64,000 nt of DNA, taken from Dipetalonema caudispina (taxonomy: Eukaryota > Nematoda > Chromadorea > Rhabditida > Onchocercidae). The DNA lies in assembly GCA_013365325.1 (NCBI GenBank), contig JABVXV010000269.1:23734-87733 (forward strand), read 5' to 3'. The position numbers and the translations under genes are program-made. The notes below the pieces were generated by a model that made no database searches, was not told the DNA's origin, and saw only the letters and a program-made list of their open reading frames with translations. Within the stretch, counting starts at the first letter, position 1; each line of letters opens with the position of its first letter. Shown in pieces: positions 43,701 to 55,800 of the stretch.

Positions 43701-46700
43701 TGATTCCAGTCTTAAGAAACTGAAGCTTCATGTGAATACTAAAGAATTATAGTTGGGAAGAAATTATTTTACTTTTTCATTATCTCTTCAAACAAATGTG
43801 GAATTTTGTGTCATTCATATGATGCTTGTTTCATTTTTCATTACTTTTCTTACGTTTCTTCATGTTTCTACTTACGTTTTTCTGCATTGTGATACCTTGT
43901 ACAATTTTCTAGACTGCAACTATAGTTTATATATTTTGTTCCTTGACGATGAAAATTCAAATTTTAAATTATTTTTCGGAATTTAGGAGGACAGCGAGAG
44001 AAACGAAAACGTGGTCGTCGACTGCATGAGCGAAAGTTCATTTTTGATTGGGACGCTGGCGAAGATACATCAAACGACTACAATAAACTATACCAAAATG
44101 TAACATCCTTTCATAATTTAAAATCAAATTTCAGTTTTTTGAATTGACACTTGTATTTGGTTATAAGCTCCACATTTTGGAAAGGATGAGATTTTTATCG
44201 TTAAATTTTTTCAAGTTTTAATTCTTCCTTTATAATTTGTTTATTTATAGATTTTTCAAAGTTTTGAGCAGTTAATATACTACTTTTTCTTTTTATTCAT
44301 GTTAATTTCAAGGAATTTCAAGATAAAGTGGTTGGCATACGTCAAATTTACTGTATAGAACGTACATTTGACATATAGTGTAGTGCCTACCGCTGTATAT
44401 GTGATTATACAATATTCGTCGTAATTTACGACTGCGGAATTACGGCCATTAATGTATCGTTTCAGAGACATGAAGTTCAATTCTTCGGTCGAGGATCCAT
44501 AGCTGGGATGGATGTAAACGCACAAAAGAAGCAAAAGTCGGAGTTTTATGCGAATTTAATGGAAAAACGACGAACAAAAGAAGAGAAACAGCAAGAGGAA
44601 CTACGGTATGTATGTTATTCGCAAGGTCTTATTTTTTGTTTTCTTTCATTCATATATGTATATTTCATTTATAGGTTGGCTGGTGTAAAGAAGAAGGAGA
44701 AGAAGGAAGCATTTGACAATAGGCACTGGACACAAAAAAGCTTGGATCAGATGACCGAACGTGATTGGCGTATATTTCGGGAAGATTTCAATATTTCTAT
44801 TAAAGGTGGACGTGTCCCGAAGCCCTTGCGCAATTGGGAAGAAGCAGGGTTACCATCAGAAGTCTTTGATGTTATTATGAAAATTGGTTATAAGGTTGGT
44901 CAAATTTAATGAATTTTGCTGAAGTGTGAATGGTGTAATTATCGAAACCAAAGTTTCTGTTTTTCTTTTCCTTTCAAATTGGTGGGATTGATCATTGGAA
45001 AACTTTTGTCTTTTTCCTTTTTATTTTGCGTACCGTGGCAACTTGGGAGAGATGATTTGTTTGCAGGAACCAACACCAATCCAACGGCAAGCAATTCCTA
45101 TCGGCTTACAAAACAGAGATATAATTGGCGTAGCAGAAACTGGGTCGGGAAAGACGGCTGCATTTTTAATACCACTTCTTGTATGGATAACATCGATACC
45201 AAAATTTCATGGTAACGAAGACCAAGACACGGTTCGTTTTGAATTCCCAATTTTCGGAATTATTTTCTGTCCCTTATGTCCTTTTTTGAGTTTTAAGCAA
45301 ATGAAGTGAAAGGTTATGAAATTAGTTAAAATATGAATTGTATAGAAAGAAGTGATAATTTTTTTTTCGTACTTTTTGTCGGGACTTTTCTACAATTTCA
45401 AATTTCACTATGTTATGGTTTTTTTTTTTGAAATTTTTGTGATTCCTCATGGCTTAGAGCTTTATTATTTGCTTATGCTTTCCATGTGTTGATCCTGGGA
45501 ATTTTTTCTTAGCAGGTAATCACTGCTTCAATTAATGGTCTTGTTATGGTTACAACTTTCACTGTCTAATATTAAGTTGTTATTTTTTTACGGCCACAAA
45601 ATCTGCAGTCTTTCTTTCTAGGTGATTTTTTTTCCACTCTATTTTCTGCATGTGCACCTGACTTGAGATTTCTGGTTCTCTGTTCAATTTGTTTTCGAAA
45701 TTCGAGCTAATATTTAATCTTGATTGAAGCATCTTTTCGATATTTATAGGTTTTTAATTTCCCAGATTGGTCATCACTTTGCATGCTGAAAGTTTTCTCC
45801 TCATGCTTTCTTCCCTGCCCTATATAAGAGCCCGGAATATTATCCGATTATTCCTTCTTTTTTCGAATTAAGTAAAAAATCTAGAACTCCAATTATTGTA
45901 ATAAAACTTTCGCGGGGAAGGGGGAAGTGAGATGATTGTAATTTAAAGGAATTTGGTGCTTATTTGATGTTTTTAATGCAATAAAAATTATGAATTTTTC
46001 TCCTTTCAGGGACCTTATGCCATTATCATGGCACCGACACGTGAGTTAGCACAACAAATTGAAGAAGAAACAGTCAAATTCGGGCAGTTGCTCGGTATCC
46101 GAACAGTTTCAGTGATTGGTGGTGCTTCACGAGAAGAGCAGGGTCTAAAGCTTCGTCTTGGTGTTGAGGTACACTGTTTATTCATTTAATCTCTTACATT
46201 CATAACAAATGGATTTCTACTGTTGCAGCTGTTGCCAGTTTGAAAAGTGCATTTGCCTAGGAAGACGAAGAAAACATCTTGGGATTACGCAAGATTACTT
46301 GTGCAACCTCATTGAGATGCAGCTACAACATCTACCATGTTCAGTTTCATTTGGTCCATCCATTAGTTAAATTTTCTTGCCACAATCCTGTCAAAATACT
46401 CTGTGAGATGGATGGGATGACATAAGTATGCTTGAGTGATCCCAAGATTTTCCTTTCGACTTCCTAAGGATATTATGGATTCCGGAAAGAAAAAGTTTTC
46501 TGAAAAAACTTCTTTTCCTTTGGAAATGAAATAGTTACAGATCAGATATTAATATCTAAAATTGTACACTGCGGTTAGTTTGCTAGTTCTCTTGCCATTC
46601 CACAAACGATATTTTACGTAAGCCAGATTATAACCCGATTTTCCTTTTATTCTGTTTTTATGGGTGAAATTTGGATTCATCATAAATTGAAGGCTTGCCT

Positions 46701-49700
46701 TCACGTTCTCTTTATTGTAAGCTAGAAAAGGAACTGATTTCATCGTGATGGAATGAAAAAGGCACTTCAGTTCGAATTGTAATGAAGGACAGAAAAGGAA
46801 GTAACGTTCTGATTAAAGAGAACAATTATGCGGACAAACAATGAAGCTTTATTATTTTACATGAAAGCTGAAGTTTAAAAGTAGAGTTTTAGCCGAAATC
46901 TCGATTGTACAATTTCTGGAGAATTCGTATTTTTATGAAGAAAATTTAAATTTCCTGCGTTTCCAACTTTTATTTTAACTTACACCATATGAAGGCATTT
47001 TTTCTTATTTTCAAATTTGATATTTTTTTAGTGGCTGTTAGGATGGTAGGAAAATCTATGATCATTTTGAGATTTCTTCATCGAAGATTCTCAAAGAAAG
47101 TGCTTTAGATTCTACTTTATTTGGGAAATAAATGGGATTATAAAGGAAATGTATTGCATTCCATGAGAGCTAAATTGTTTTACGCGGCAACTGCATTGTA
47201 ATTTATAAAGATGGAATACAGTTTAATAGCTAATAGGACTGCTTTTATTTCATACCAATTTTTTATACAATCTAGGAATAATGCTTATTTTTTGAATTCC
47301 TTGATTTTGCTCTACTTTCCCAGGTGGTTATCGCTACGCCAGGACGTTTGTTAGATGTTTTGGAAAATCGTTATCTATCATTGGATCAATGTACTTATGT
47401 TATTTTGGATGAAGCTGATAGAATGTTGGATATGGGTTTTGAACCGGAAGTGCAGAAAGTAAGATTCTCGGATTTTGTCCATTTTTTTCAGAAGTTGTAT
47501 ACTTAATATCAATTTACTCGAAATTTTCCATGCTTTTCCTGTTTCATTGCTTAATCTTCATGACAGAGTTGTAAATTTGAGTATTTGCCTTCCAATTTAA
47601 TTTTTTTCTCTCATTATTTTTCCTGAGATGATAGTTGCAGTATTTTTACTTGTCTACTTTCTGTTATGACGAGTTACTTCTTACTTCCATGAAATTTTTA
47701 CAGGTTCTTGAGTATATTCCGGTAACAAATCTCAAACCAGATACTGAAGATGCGGAAAAAGAAGAATCCATAATGGAAAATTTCTATTCGAAAAAGAAAT
47801 ATCGTCAAGTAAATATTTTTTTGCTCAAGAAAAAATTTTTTTCTCGATAAGAAGTCCAAATGACTGATGTTTATAAAAAGACTTGTTTATTTCTACCATA
47901 ATGTCTCGTTTGCTTTTAAAATCTATTCGATCCATTCGAATGACTCTGAATTAGAATGTCGATTTGTTTATTCATTTGTAATTTTATAAGGTTATTAGGC
48001 CAGATAGTACACTGAACCTTATTGAAGAAAAACTGTCTTGTGAGATGTGTATTTTAATGACTGGGATTAAAAATGCATTGTTTTGCCTGACAAGGAAGGG
48101 CTATGAAATTTCATTAGGAGTATTTTATGTATATATATATATGTTTGTGTATGTATGTGAGAAATTAAGCTTTAGAGAAGAGGATTTTATGGGATGGACT
48201 AAGAGCGCATTTGATGAACGAGGGGAACTGCAAACTTATATGCATATGAAATATGCGAATCTTAGCTTCTCGGATCACAAATTTTCGGATTGTTAGTATA
48301 ATAGTGAAATTGAAAATGAAGTATTCACGGACACGTATTATTCGAACGTATTAATGCAATATCACTTCTGGTGGTGATGTAATTGCATGGTACTCCCACT
48401 CGTTTGATCATTTCCTTTTTTCGATGCAATGATTGATGTACTGGCGATTCAATTCACTTGATTGCTTAGGATAACATTGCTAAGATGATCTGTTGAACTG
48501 GAAGTTTAGGTGGTAAAAATTAATGAAATTTTCGGCTACGCATAATTTGAATGTAACAGAGTGATAGGATGAAGAATTTATCATACTTTCCATGTTGATA
48601 TTTCAGAGAATGGGATGATAACATGATGACGTTAAAATAATTAGTCCAAAGCTAAATTTTAGCTTTAAAAATTCCCAAATTCCTTTCCAGACGGTTATGT
48701 TCACGGCAACCATGAGTCCAGCAATTGAGCGGTTGGCTCGAGCATATCTTCGACGCCCGGCCGTTGTATACATCGGTTCGGTTGGAAGACCAACGGAACG
48801 TGTCGAACAAATCGTTTATATGATTGGTGAAGAAAGTAAACGCAAGAAACTTGTTGAATTGATCTCATCCGATGCATTTGAACCACCTATTATAATTTTT
48901 GTTAACCAAAAACGGGTATATTTTACACTCTGAATGCTGACAGATTGTTCTGATTTCATATTTAAATTTAAATTTCACGTGTGTAGGTTTACAATTTCAT
49001 TCATTTTGCTTTATAGGGAGCAGATATGTTAGCCAAAGGCCTTACGAAATTGGGTTTCCAACCCTGTGTTTTACATGGTGGCAAAGGTCAAGATGCTCGT
49101 GAATATTCGTTAGCAGCACTCAAAGATGGGACTAAAGATATTCTAGTGGCAACAGATGTTGCTGGACGTGGTATTGATATCAAAGATGTTTCTTTGGTTC
49201 TCAATTATGATATGGCGAAGTCAATTGAAGATTATACTCACAGAATTGGTCGAACAGGTAATGCTATAACCTTTTGATGTTTATGAGATAAGTTTCGATT
49301 CTGCTTGGAATTCACAAGAAATCGAGGAAATATGTCATTATCAGAATCAAAAGAAATTACAAATCACAGAAATAGTTGAATCCATCAGTGTCAAATAAAA
49401 ACTGAATTCCGAACAACCTGCAAGAGATATTTAATTCTCGAGCGTAGGCTTCAATGATCTTCATTTTGATCAAATCTGGAGCTTCTTACTTCCATACTTG
49501 GAGGAATCGGAGGTATCGATCTTTTTTTTATCAACCGAGCTCGTGACAAATGATCATTTTAAATTGAAGTTGTATAGCTGCAGATTAGGAACCAAGAACC
49601 AAGTCACCCCAGATACCTTACTGATGTATTTGAAGTGGGGACACATAAGGAAGTAATGGACGTATCGGGAAAACATTGCGGTATAGTAAATTCCCATGAT

Positions 49701-50540
49701 GAATTGTTGAAATGCCGTAGAAGTAACATGTTTTCTTCTGTTTTTTCTCACCCCTTTATTCATTTCGCAAAAATAAAAAACACTTTGTAAAGTTTGTGTT
49801 TTAAGAATGCTGAAAAGTAAACTGTCTTCTTTATCTTATTATTTCGTTCGCTTATGAATTTCTTTTGAAAAAAAGAGGGGAAGTAAGGGAGAACATCCCA
49901 ACTTTGGTTATTTATGTTAGTGATTAAATTGTGCACTTCGACAGTGCAATTTTATTATCTAACGCTGCTGCATTCTCTCTTTTCCTTTTCTTCCCTTTTC
50001 TTCTTTCTTTGGGAAAAAAAGTTTTCCTTCTTTAAAACAATTTTCGTTATTTCAAATGAAAATCATTTGTTATTTCCTTCTTCAAAGCGAAAAAGAAAAA
50101 GAATTTTGATTTTTTGAAAAATTCCCTGCAAGCATACACCCATTCATCCATCTCATTGCACTGCAAGCTTTCCTCCTCCCCCTTCTTATTCTTTTATTTT
50201 ATTTTTTCTGCTTTCTCTGTGTCTGTTTTTATTTTCTCTTTTCAATTTTTTTACGTTTTATTTTGCAAAACTTTTATTGATTATTGCTGTATGAGACACG
50301 AAGGAAATAGTTTAATGGAAGAAATGAGTGAAGAGAAATGTTAGTAAAACTGTAGTAGATTGATTACTTGAAATTTGAATAAAAAACAATATAGATAAGA
50401 ATCACTGGAGTAGCATTCTACTATATCGAAACATGAAAGCGTTTCTTTCCGACTGATTCTGTTTTCTGTCCTTTTACAATTTAATTTTAAAAATCCATTC
50501 TTTTTTTTAAATATTGTTTTGCGTTTCCTCATTTTGTTTA

Positions 50541-50602
<62 letters not shown>

Positions 50603-51072
50603 AGGAAATGGACAGATTAATGTGAAATGAATGAATAAATGGAGATATTAATAGAATAAGATGTTCTACGAGAGCCAAATTTTTGTTCGTGCTTGATAAA
50701 TACGATCAAAACATCTGTTTCTTTGCCACTCAAACATTGCGATTCATAAGCATTCTATACCAAAGAAAGGCTATAAATGAGTTAATTCTTTCTGTCCGAT
50801 CATTGATTAGATTGATGTTTATGATTTTCCGGACACAAGTAATTCATTATAATTATTTTTTTTCTATTTCAGGACGAGCTGGAAAACATGGTAAAGCAAT
50901 AACCTTTTTGACACCGGAAGATAAGGATGTCTTCTACGATTTGAAGCAATGCCTTCTGGAGAGTCCAGTATCAACTTGTCCACCAGAATTAGCCAATCAT
51001 CCGGAAGCTCAGCATAAACCGGGTACATTTGTTCCCAAGAAGCGTCAGGATGAAACACTGTTTCGTAATTAA
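40721..51072 (+). CDS. ddx23: DDX23 / PRP28 spliceosomal DEAD-box helicase, 14 exons
   Basis: ATP-dependent RNA helicase of the U5 snRNP that exchanges U1 for U6 at the 5' splice site. Exons: 40721-40801, 42748-42883, 43086-43208, 43321-43515, 43987-44099, 44466-44605, 44675-44894, 45067-45231, 46010-46168, 47324-47458, 47704-47808, 48691-48915, 49017-49257 and 50873-51072, giving 745 residues. Motifs: [10 protein letters not shown] (Q motif), AETGSGKT at 359-366, [16 protein letters not shown] at 473-476, TAT at 529-531 (as in the human protein, not SAT), [11 protein letters not shown] and HRIGRTGRAGK. The protein ends [20 protein letters not shown] like human DDX23. The RS/RE-rich part (exons 3 and 4) lies after the KPKFL segment instead of at the extreme N-terminus as in human (820 residues). 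Intron 4 (43516-43986) uses a GC donor. Confidence 0.97.
43516..43986 (+). other. GC-AG intron in DDX23
   Basis: Exon 4 ends ...TACCTCG before gcaagt, and exon 5 begins GAGGACAG. Only this junction restores the conserved RYLGG...KR reading. The nearest GT (43520) gives the wrong phase. The donor G|GCAAGT is the classic strong GC consensus. Confidence 0.85.
50544..50598. repeat. (TA)n microsatellite, ~55 bp
   Basis: Uninterrupted TA run in the last intron of DDX23. Confidence 0.95.
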
Positions 51073-52849
51073 TGTTGTTACTTGTTATTACTGTTTTTCG
51101 TTCGCTTATTTGTCAGTTTGTTGTAAGTAATATTTGTCCTAGTGCTTATTCATTCGTTCTCTGGATTGCATTCATTAATGTGGATGATGTATTATATATG
51201 GAATTTTACATATTGTCATCCATGAGCAATACCTCTGTATTGACTTGAAAATGGCACCATTTGGATTTTAGAGATACTATCTTCGAAAGCCACCTATAAG
51301 AAGATATCATATTTCTTCAAAGTTAAGCTTAAGAAGAGTGTTAATCGAAATTCGAATATTTTCAAATATTTGCCTACAAAGGAAGATCTTTCATTTCTAA
51401 AAATATCCATCAGAATTTAACAAGTGAGATTTTTTAGAAAATTACGGAGTAAAAAATTTTAAAGCAAATGGTGGAGGTGTAATACGCTATTAACTACATT
51501 TTGAAAAAGATTTTATAACTTAAGGATGTGAAAGTCTTCCTTGTTTTATCTTTAGTCATTATGATTTGCGCAAATTGCAAAACAGGTTTCGGCTTGCTTT
51601 CTGGAAACTTTGTCACGGGCAGATCAATAAGAGTGAGTTATCATTAATGGGGGAAATGCGAATGACATAAGGAGGTCAGAAGTTTGTTTAAGATTTTGAA
51701 TTGTATTTTTGTGAACATGACTTGGAAAAATGAATTTGTTTTGGGATCAAAAGGAACTGAAATTTGAAAGTTGAAATGCATTTAATTTTTTAATTGAATT
51801 AATCTGGAACTTGTTTTCAAACTCGGTATTTTATTACTTCTATAGAATTGCAATAAAATTGTACGTTGTTTTTTCTTTTTTTCCATAGTGGCTGATAACT
51901 TCTCGGCTTGTTTTGTGACATATTAATACTATTGATTACTTGTACCCTTTTTATTTTCACCCCGTTTTTCCCTCAGTTTTTTTCTCCAGTTCTTTGATGG
52001 AATAGAGGAAATACGAATAGTAGGAGAATTCGAGATGAATAATATGTTTGATATGTATTGATATTTTGGGTACTATGGCTTTTGTTTTTCTTTTCGTCAA
52101 AGTATTTTGTATGGATTAAGTAAGTTTTATTGTGTAAATTACGGCAATCGACAAGGCATAATATTTAATTTAATTTAGATAACTTTCAGATATAATTATG
52201 GTACATTCTTACATGTCATATCTGCTCGTCTTATTGTGAGAATAATTATGAACAGGAATGAAAGTGTTGGAGAGCAGTGAAGAAAATTAGGAGATAGAAT
52301 TTTTTTTTTAATAAAATTCAATTCTTGGGAATGGATTTTATGACACTGACAATCTTAACGATATTTTACTTTTATTATATATTTTTTTCTTTTTTGTGTG
52401 TTTTTCTTCGACTCAAATGTTATGTTTTGTTAAAAATGCTTATAGAGCAGGAGGGGGAATTTTATGAGAGAATATTTAGTTAGAAAGAGGAAGATCATTC
52501 AGGGTCAGCGAAATTTTGCGGATATTTGAAAACCAAAGCTGTGAGCCTCTATCACAATGATGATGTCAGAAATAGTAATGGAGAAATGTGTAAGAATTGC
52601 AAAGACTGGAATATTTACATCACAAACTAGGTAGTACTGGGTCATAGGTTGGTTGCGAGTATACACGTATTATGGATTACATGATTTTATATTTATTAAC
52701 TGTGAAAAGTTTTTTCAGGATTGATTTGTCATCGGGTATTGTGGTCTGTGTGGATCGAGCAAACACGTTCGGGTGGGCAGCACGAAGCACTGGATTTATT
52801 CGGGTACACCAGACTCCGATGAGTCAGGGGCAGGTCATGTGATAACTAA
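51073..52849. other. Intergenic region between DDX23 and MED15
   Basis: About 1.8 kb containing the DDX23 3' UTR and the MED15 5' flank. A T-rich acceptor (tttttcag, 52711-52718) precedes a GC-richer leader of 131 bases before the MED15 ATG. No gene is seen. Confidence 0.5.
52711..52718 (+). promoter_or_regulatory. Candidate spliced-leader acceptor of MED15
   Basis: The sequence tttttcag precedes a leader of 131 bases that is less AT-rich than the surrounding DNA and runs into the ATG at 52850. A 5' UTR intron is the alternative. Confidence 0.4.
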
Positions 52850-55800
52850 ATGGGGGACGATGATTGGCCGTCACAACGATTTCGTGATCATGTCATTAAT
52901 CGATTAGAACCAGAATTAGCGAGAAATCGACAAAATGCTCCAAATTTACCCGTGCCTGGTGATGCTAGACAGGTTAGTTATTGCTTCAGTTTGATCTAAC
53001 TCGAATTAATTATTCGGACTTATATTTACACATCAACATTCTAATTAATTGAACTTCAAGATATATTAAATGAACTTCTATTAAATAAAAAGATCCAGTT
53101 AAATTGCACATTCAATACTTTACTATATGTGATGTGGTACTGTTGAAAAGTTTATTTTACTTTCCGAAATTTTACTACATTGCTTACTAATGTGCTTATG
53201 CGTGGCGTGAAATAAAATAAAATTATTTTATAGGTGGAGGAGTATGTTTTCAACAAATGCGTTAGTAAAGATGAATATATGCGGACGATTGCCAAAGTTA
53301 TCAATGCAATCAATTGTAACTGTAAGTAGTTCACGTGTTATTCCAATATTTCTGGTATCATGAATTCTGGGATGATTTAAAATATTCTTCAGGATATTTG
53401 TTAGTTAATATAAAATATAAAAAATCTGATGGAGAAGCTTAGTATGAAATGATTCCTACGAAATTAGAGTAGTGCTGTGGAAGCCAAATATAAGTAAGAC
53501 AGTTGCAAGGGGATTGTTAAATAATATGGGTAAGGTGATTTCCGGAGAAAAAAAGAAAAACTATGTATATAATCATTTATATATATATGTCGCAACTACA
53601 TACCAGATGATGAAAAAGGTCCATCTAGTACAATAGTAATTTAGCCATTTCACTTGATCCACTGGTTAGGTATCAGTGATTAAAATTGTTTCATAGACAT
53701 GAAAGAAGAAAATTCTATTCAATTGACAATAATGGGTCAGTAATACGATGATATTCCTAAATCAAGCAAAAATACGCAATTATTTATCTAGTCGTAGCTT
53801 TGAAGCATTTTAGTTTGAGGAGATCGGGACTACTTTTTCTGATAGTAATCTTTTCCTTTTACAGCAAAATCAGCAACAGTGCCATCCCTTCTTCAACCGT
53901 CTCGCATTCAGTCGGCATCGCAAAACTATCGGACCGTAGGTCTTGGTATACCACCAGATCCGCAACCTACCCACCAGCAGCAACAGCAAAAGGTTATGGT
54001 AAGCATACGAAAATTAACTTGTGTATTTCCAAGGTTTGACAATTTCTCTTTTGTTGTTTGTTTGATCTGACTTGATTGCTGTTTTTCTAATTGTTTACTT
54101 TGCTGAAATTTCGATCGCTTGATAAAAAGCAGAATTATACCAAAACAGTAGATATTTAATATATTGAGAAATTAATGCATAAATTATGGTACTATTTTTG
54201 CATTGACATTGGTGTTCAGTCTTCTTTTTTCTACGAAGCTAACTGCCCAGTTTTTTTTTTTTTTTTTTTTGTTTTTTGTAGGATAGGTACCATACCTCGC
54301 CACTTGGTCAACCGCCGCCAATGATGCATTCGCAGCAGTCATCACCTGGTGCGTTATCTGGCGGTAGTATGCAGCCGTCACAATCCAGTATGCAGCAGCA
54401 TTCTCCAGTAACACATCCAGTAGTTCCCCAGCAAACGTCGTACAATATGCTTTCTCCGATCCCCTCTGTTCCTGGGTCACACAGTACCTCTCCAAATCAT
54501 CAAATGTATAGTCGTGTGAAAAATGAGCCGAAAACTGGCGGTAATGATGGTGCAGTTGCTGCAGAAATTTCAATATCGGATTCAATGTCTGCTCGTGTAT
54601 GGAAGCGTGAAGTTCCTCCTGCCAGCGGTTATTACTCACCAGGTATTTGCATTCAAAATTTTAATTGGTTTTCAAGACTCTCCGTTATTCTCTCTATAAC
54701 AGTTTGTGTTTTAGCACGTCCTCAGATTATATCAGTCACACTTGGGCTTTCGAAATAATGTCAGCATCTCTTGGCTTGTAACTTGTAAGAAATTAACCTT
54801 CTTTTAAGTTTTTTATTGGTCACATAATGCATCACCGTAAACTTCACAGGTCTCTACGGTGCTGCAAGTTCCGGTCAGTACGTCGAACGTACCCATTCAT
54901 CTTCGTCGTTTATGCCACGAGGAACATCCATTCCTCCTTCACAACAGCAAAATGCTTCACCACATCACCAACAACAGCATCAACCATCGGTTTTGGAAAA
55001 TCTTATCAATTCACCCCACTATGGGTCACCGACACCATCCTCACGACATTTGAATGGATCGGGTAATCAAAATGTTGCTGATTTGCCATTTGGAAATGCT
55101 ATACAACAAAACGAAGAGGTCAGTTATTTAGAATCTATGACAGTGGATCTAAAATCTCAGAAAATGGGATAGTGGGTTTTATTCGACAGCTTAGTATATT
55201 ATAGTACATTGTGATGGATACAGAGAATGCCGGAACTAATCAAGTAAAAGTTATGTAAAATTTCTCTGTAAATGACATGTACTTATTTTTCCTAAATAAT
55301 TACATACGTAGCTATTGTGTTAAATTTATTGAAGTTTAGAACTCTCGTATATTCGGTATATGCTTCATTTTAATGTTCAATTTAACGTTTTATTTTATCA
55401 ACTAAAGTACTTTTTTAGCATTTTGTCCTTTTTTTTTTTGCGGTAAAATTACCACTCTGATATAGCCTACTATTGCAGCGTATATATACCGAGAAGTTGC
55501 GCTCATTAAGGCCTTACTTTGAGAGTTTACGAGCACGTGCGCAACAATGCCGATTGGAAGGCAACGAAATTGCCGCAAGTAAATTTGATACAATGTGCAA
55601 CGTTATTGATGGCAAATCGTATGTGTGCTAGTATTTAAAGTTTCATTCGAAATTTAATAAATTACTACCCCCATCACCGCAAATATTTGTCTTATTCGTT
55701 TAAATGCTTCCCTTTCTATGCTTCTAAAATTTAGCTCTCACATTTTCTGTGAATTTCTTCCTTCATTCATTCATATACTTCGAAAAGTGAAACAGTGTTG

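Noticed and set aside
54184..54639. Minus-strand open frame of 151 codons
   Set aside because: Antisense of MED15 exon 4. It is open because the sense exon is rich in CAG/CAA and TCA codons. No family resemblance.
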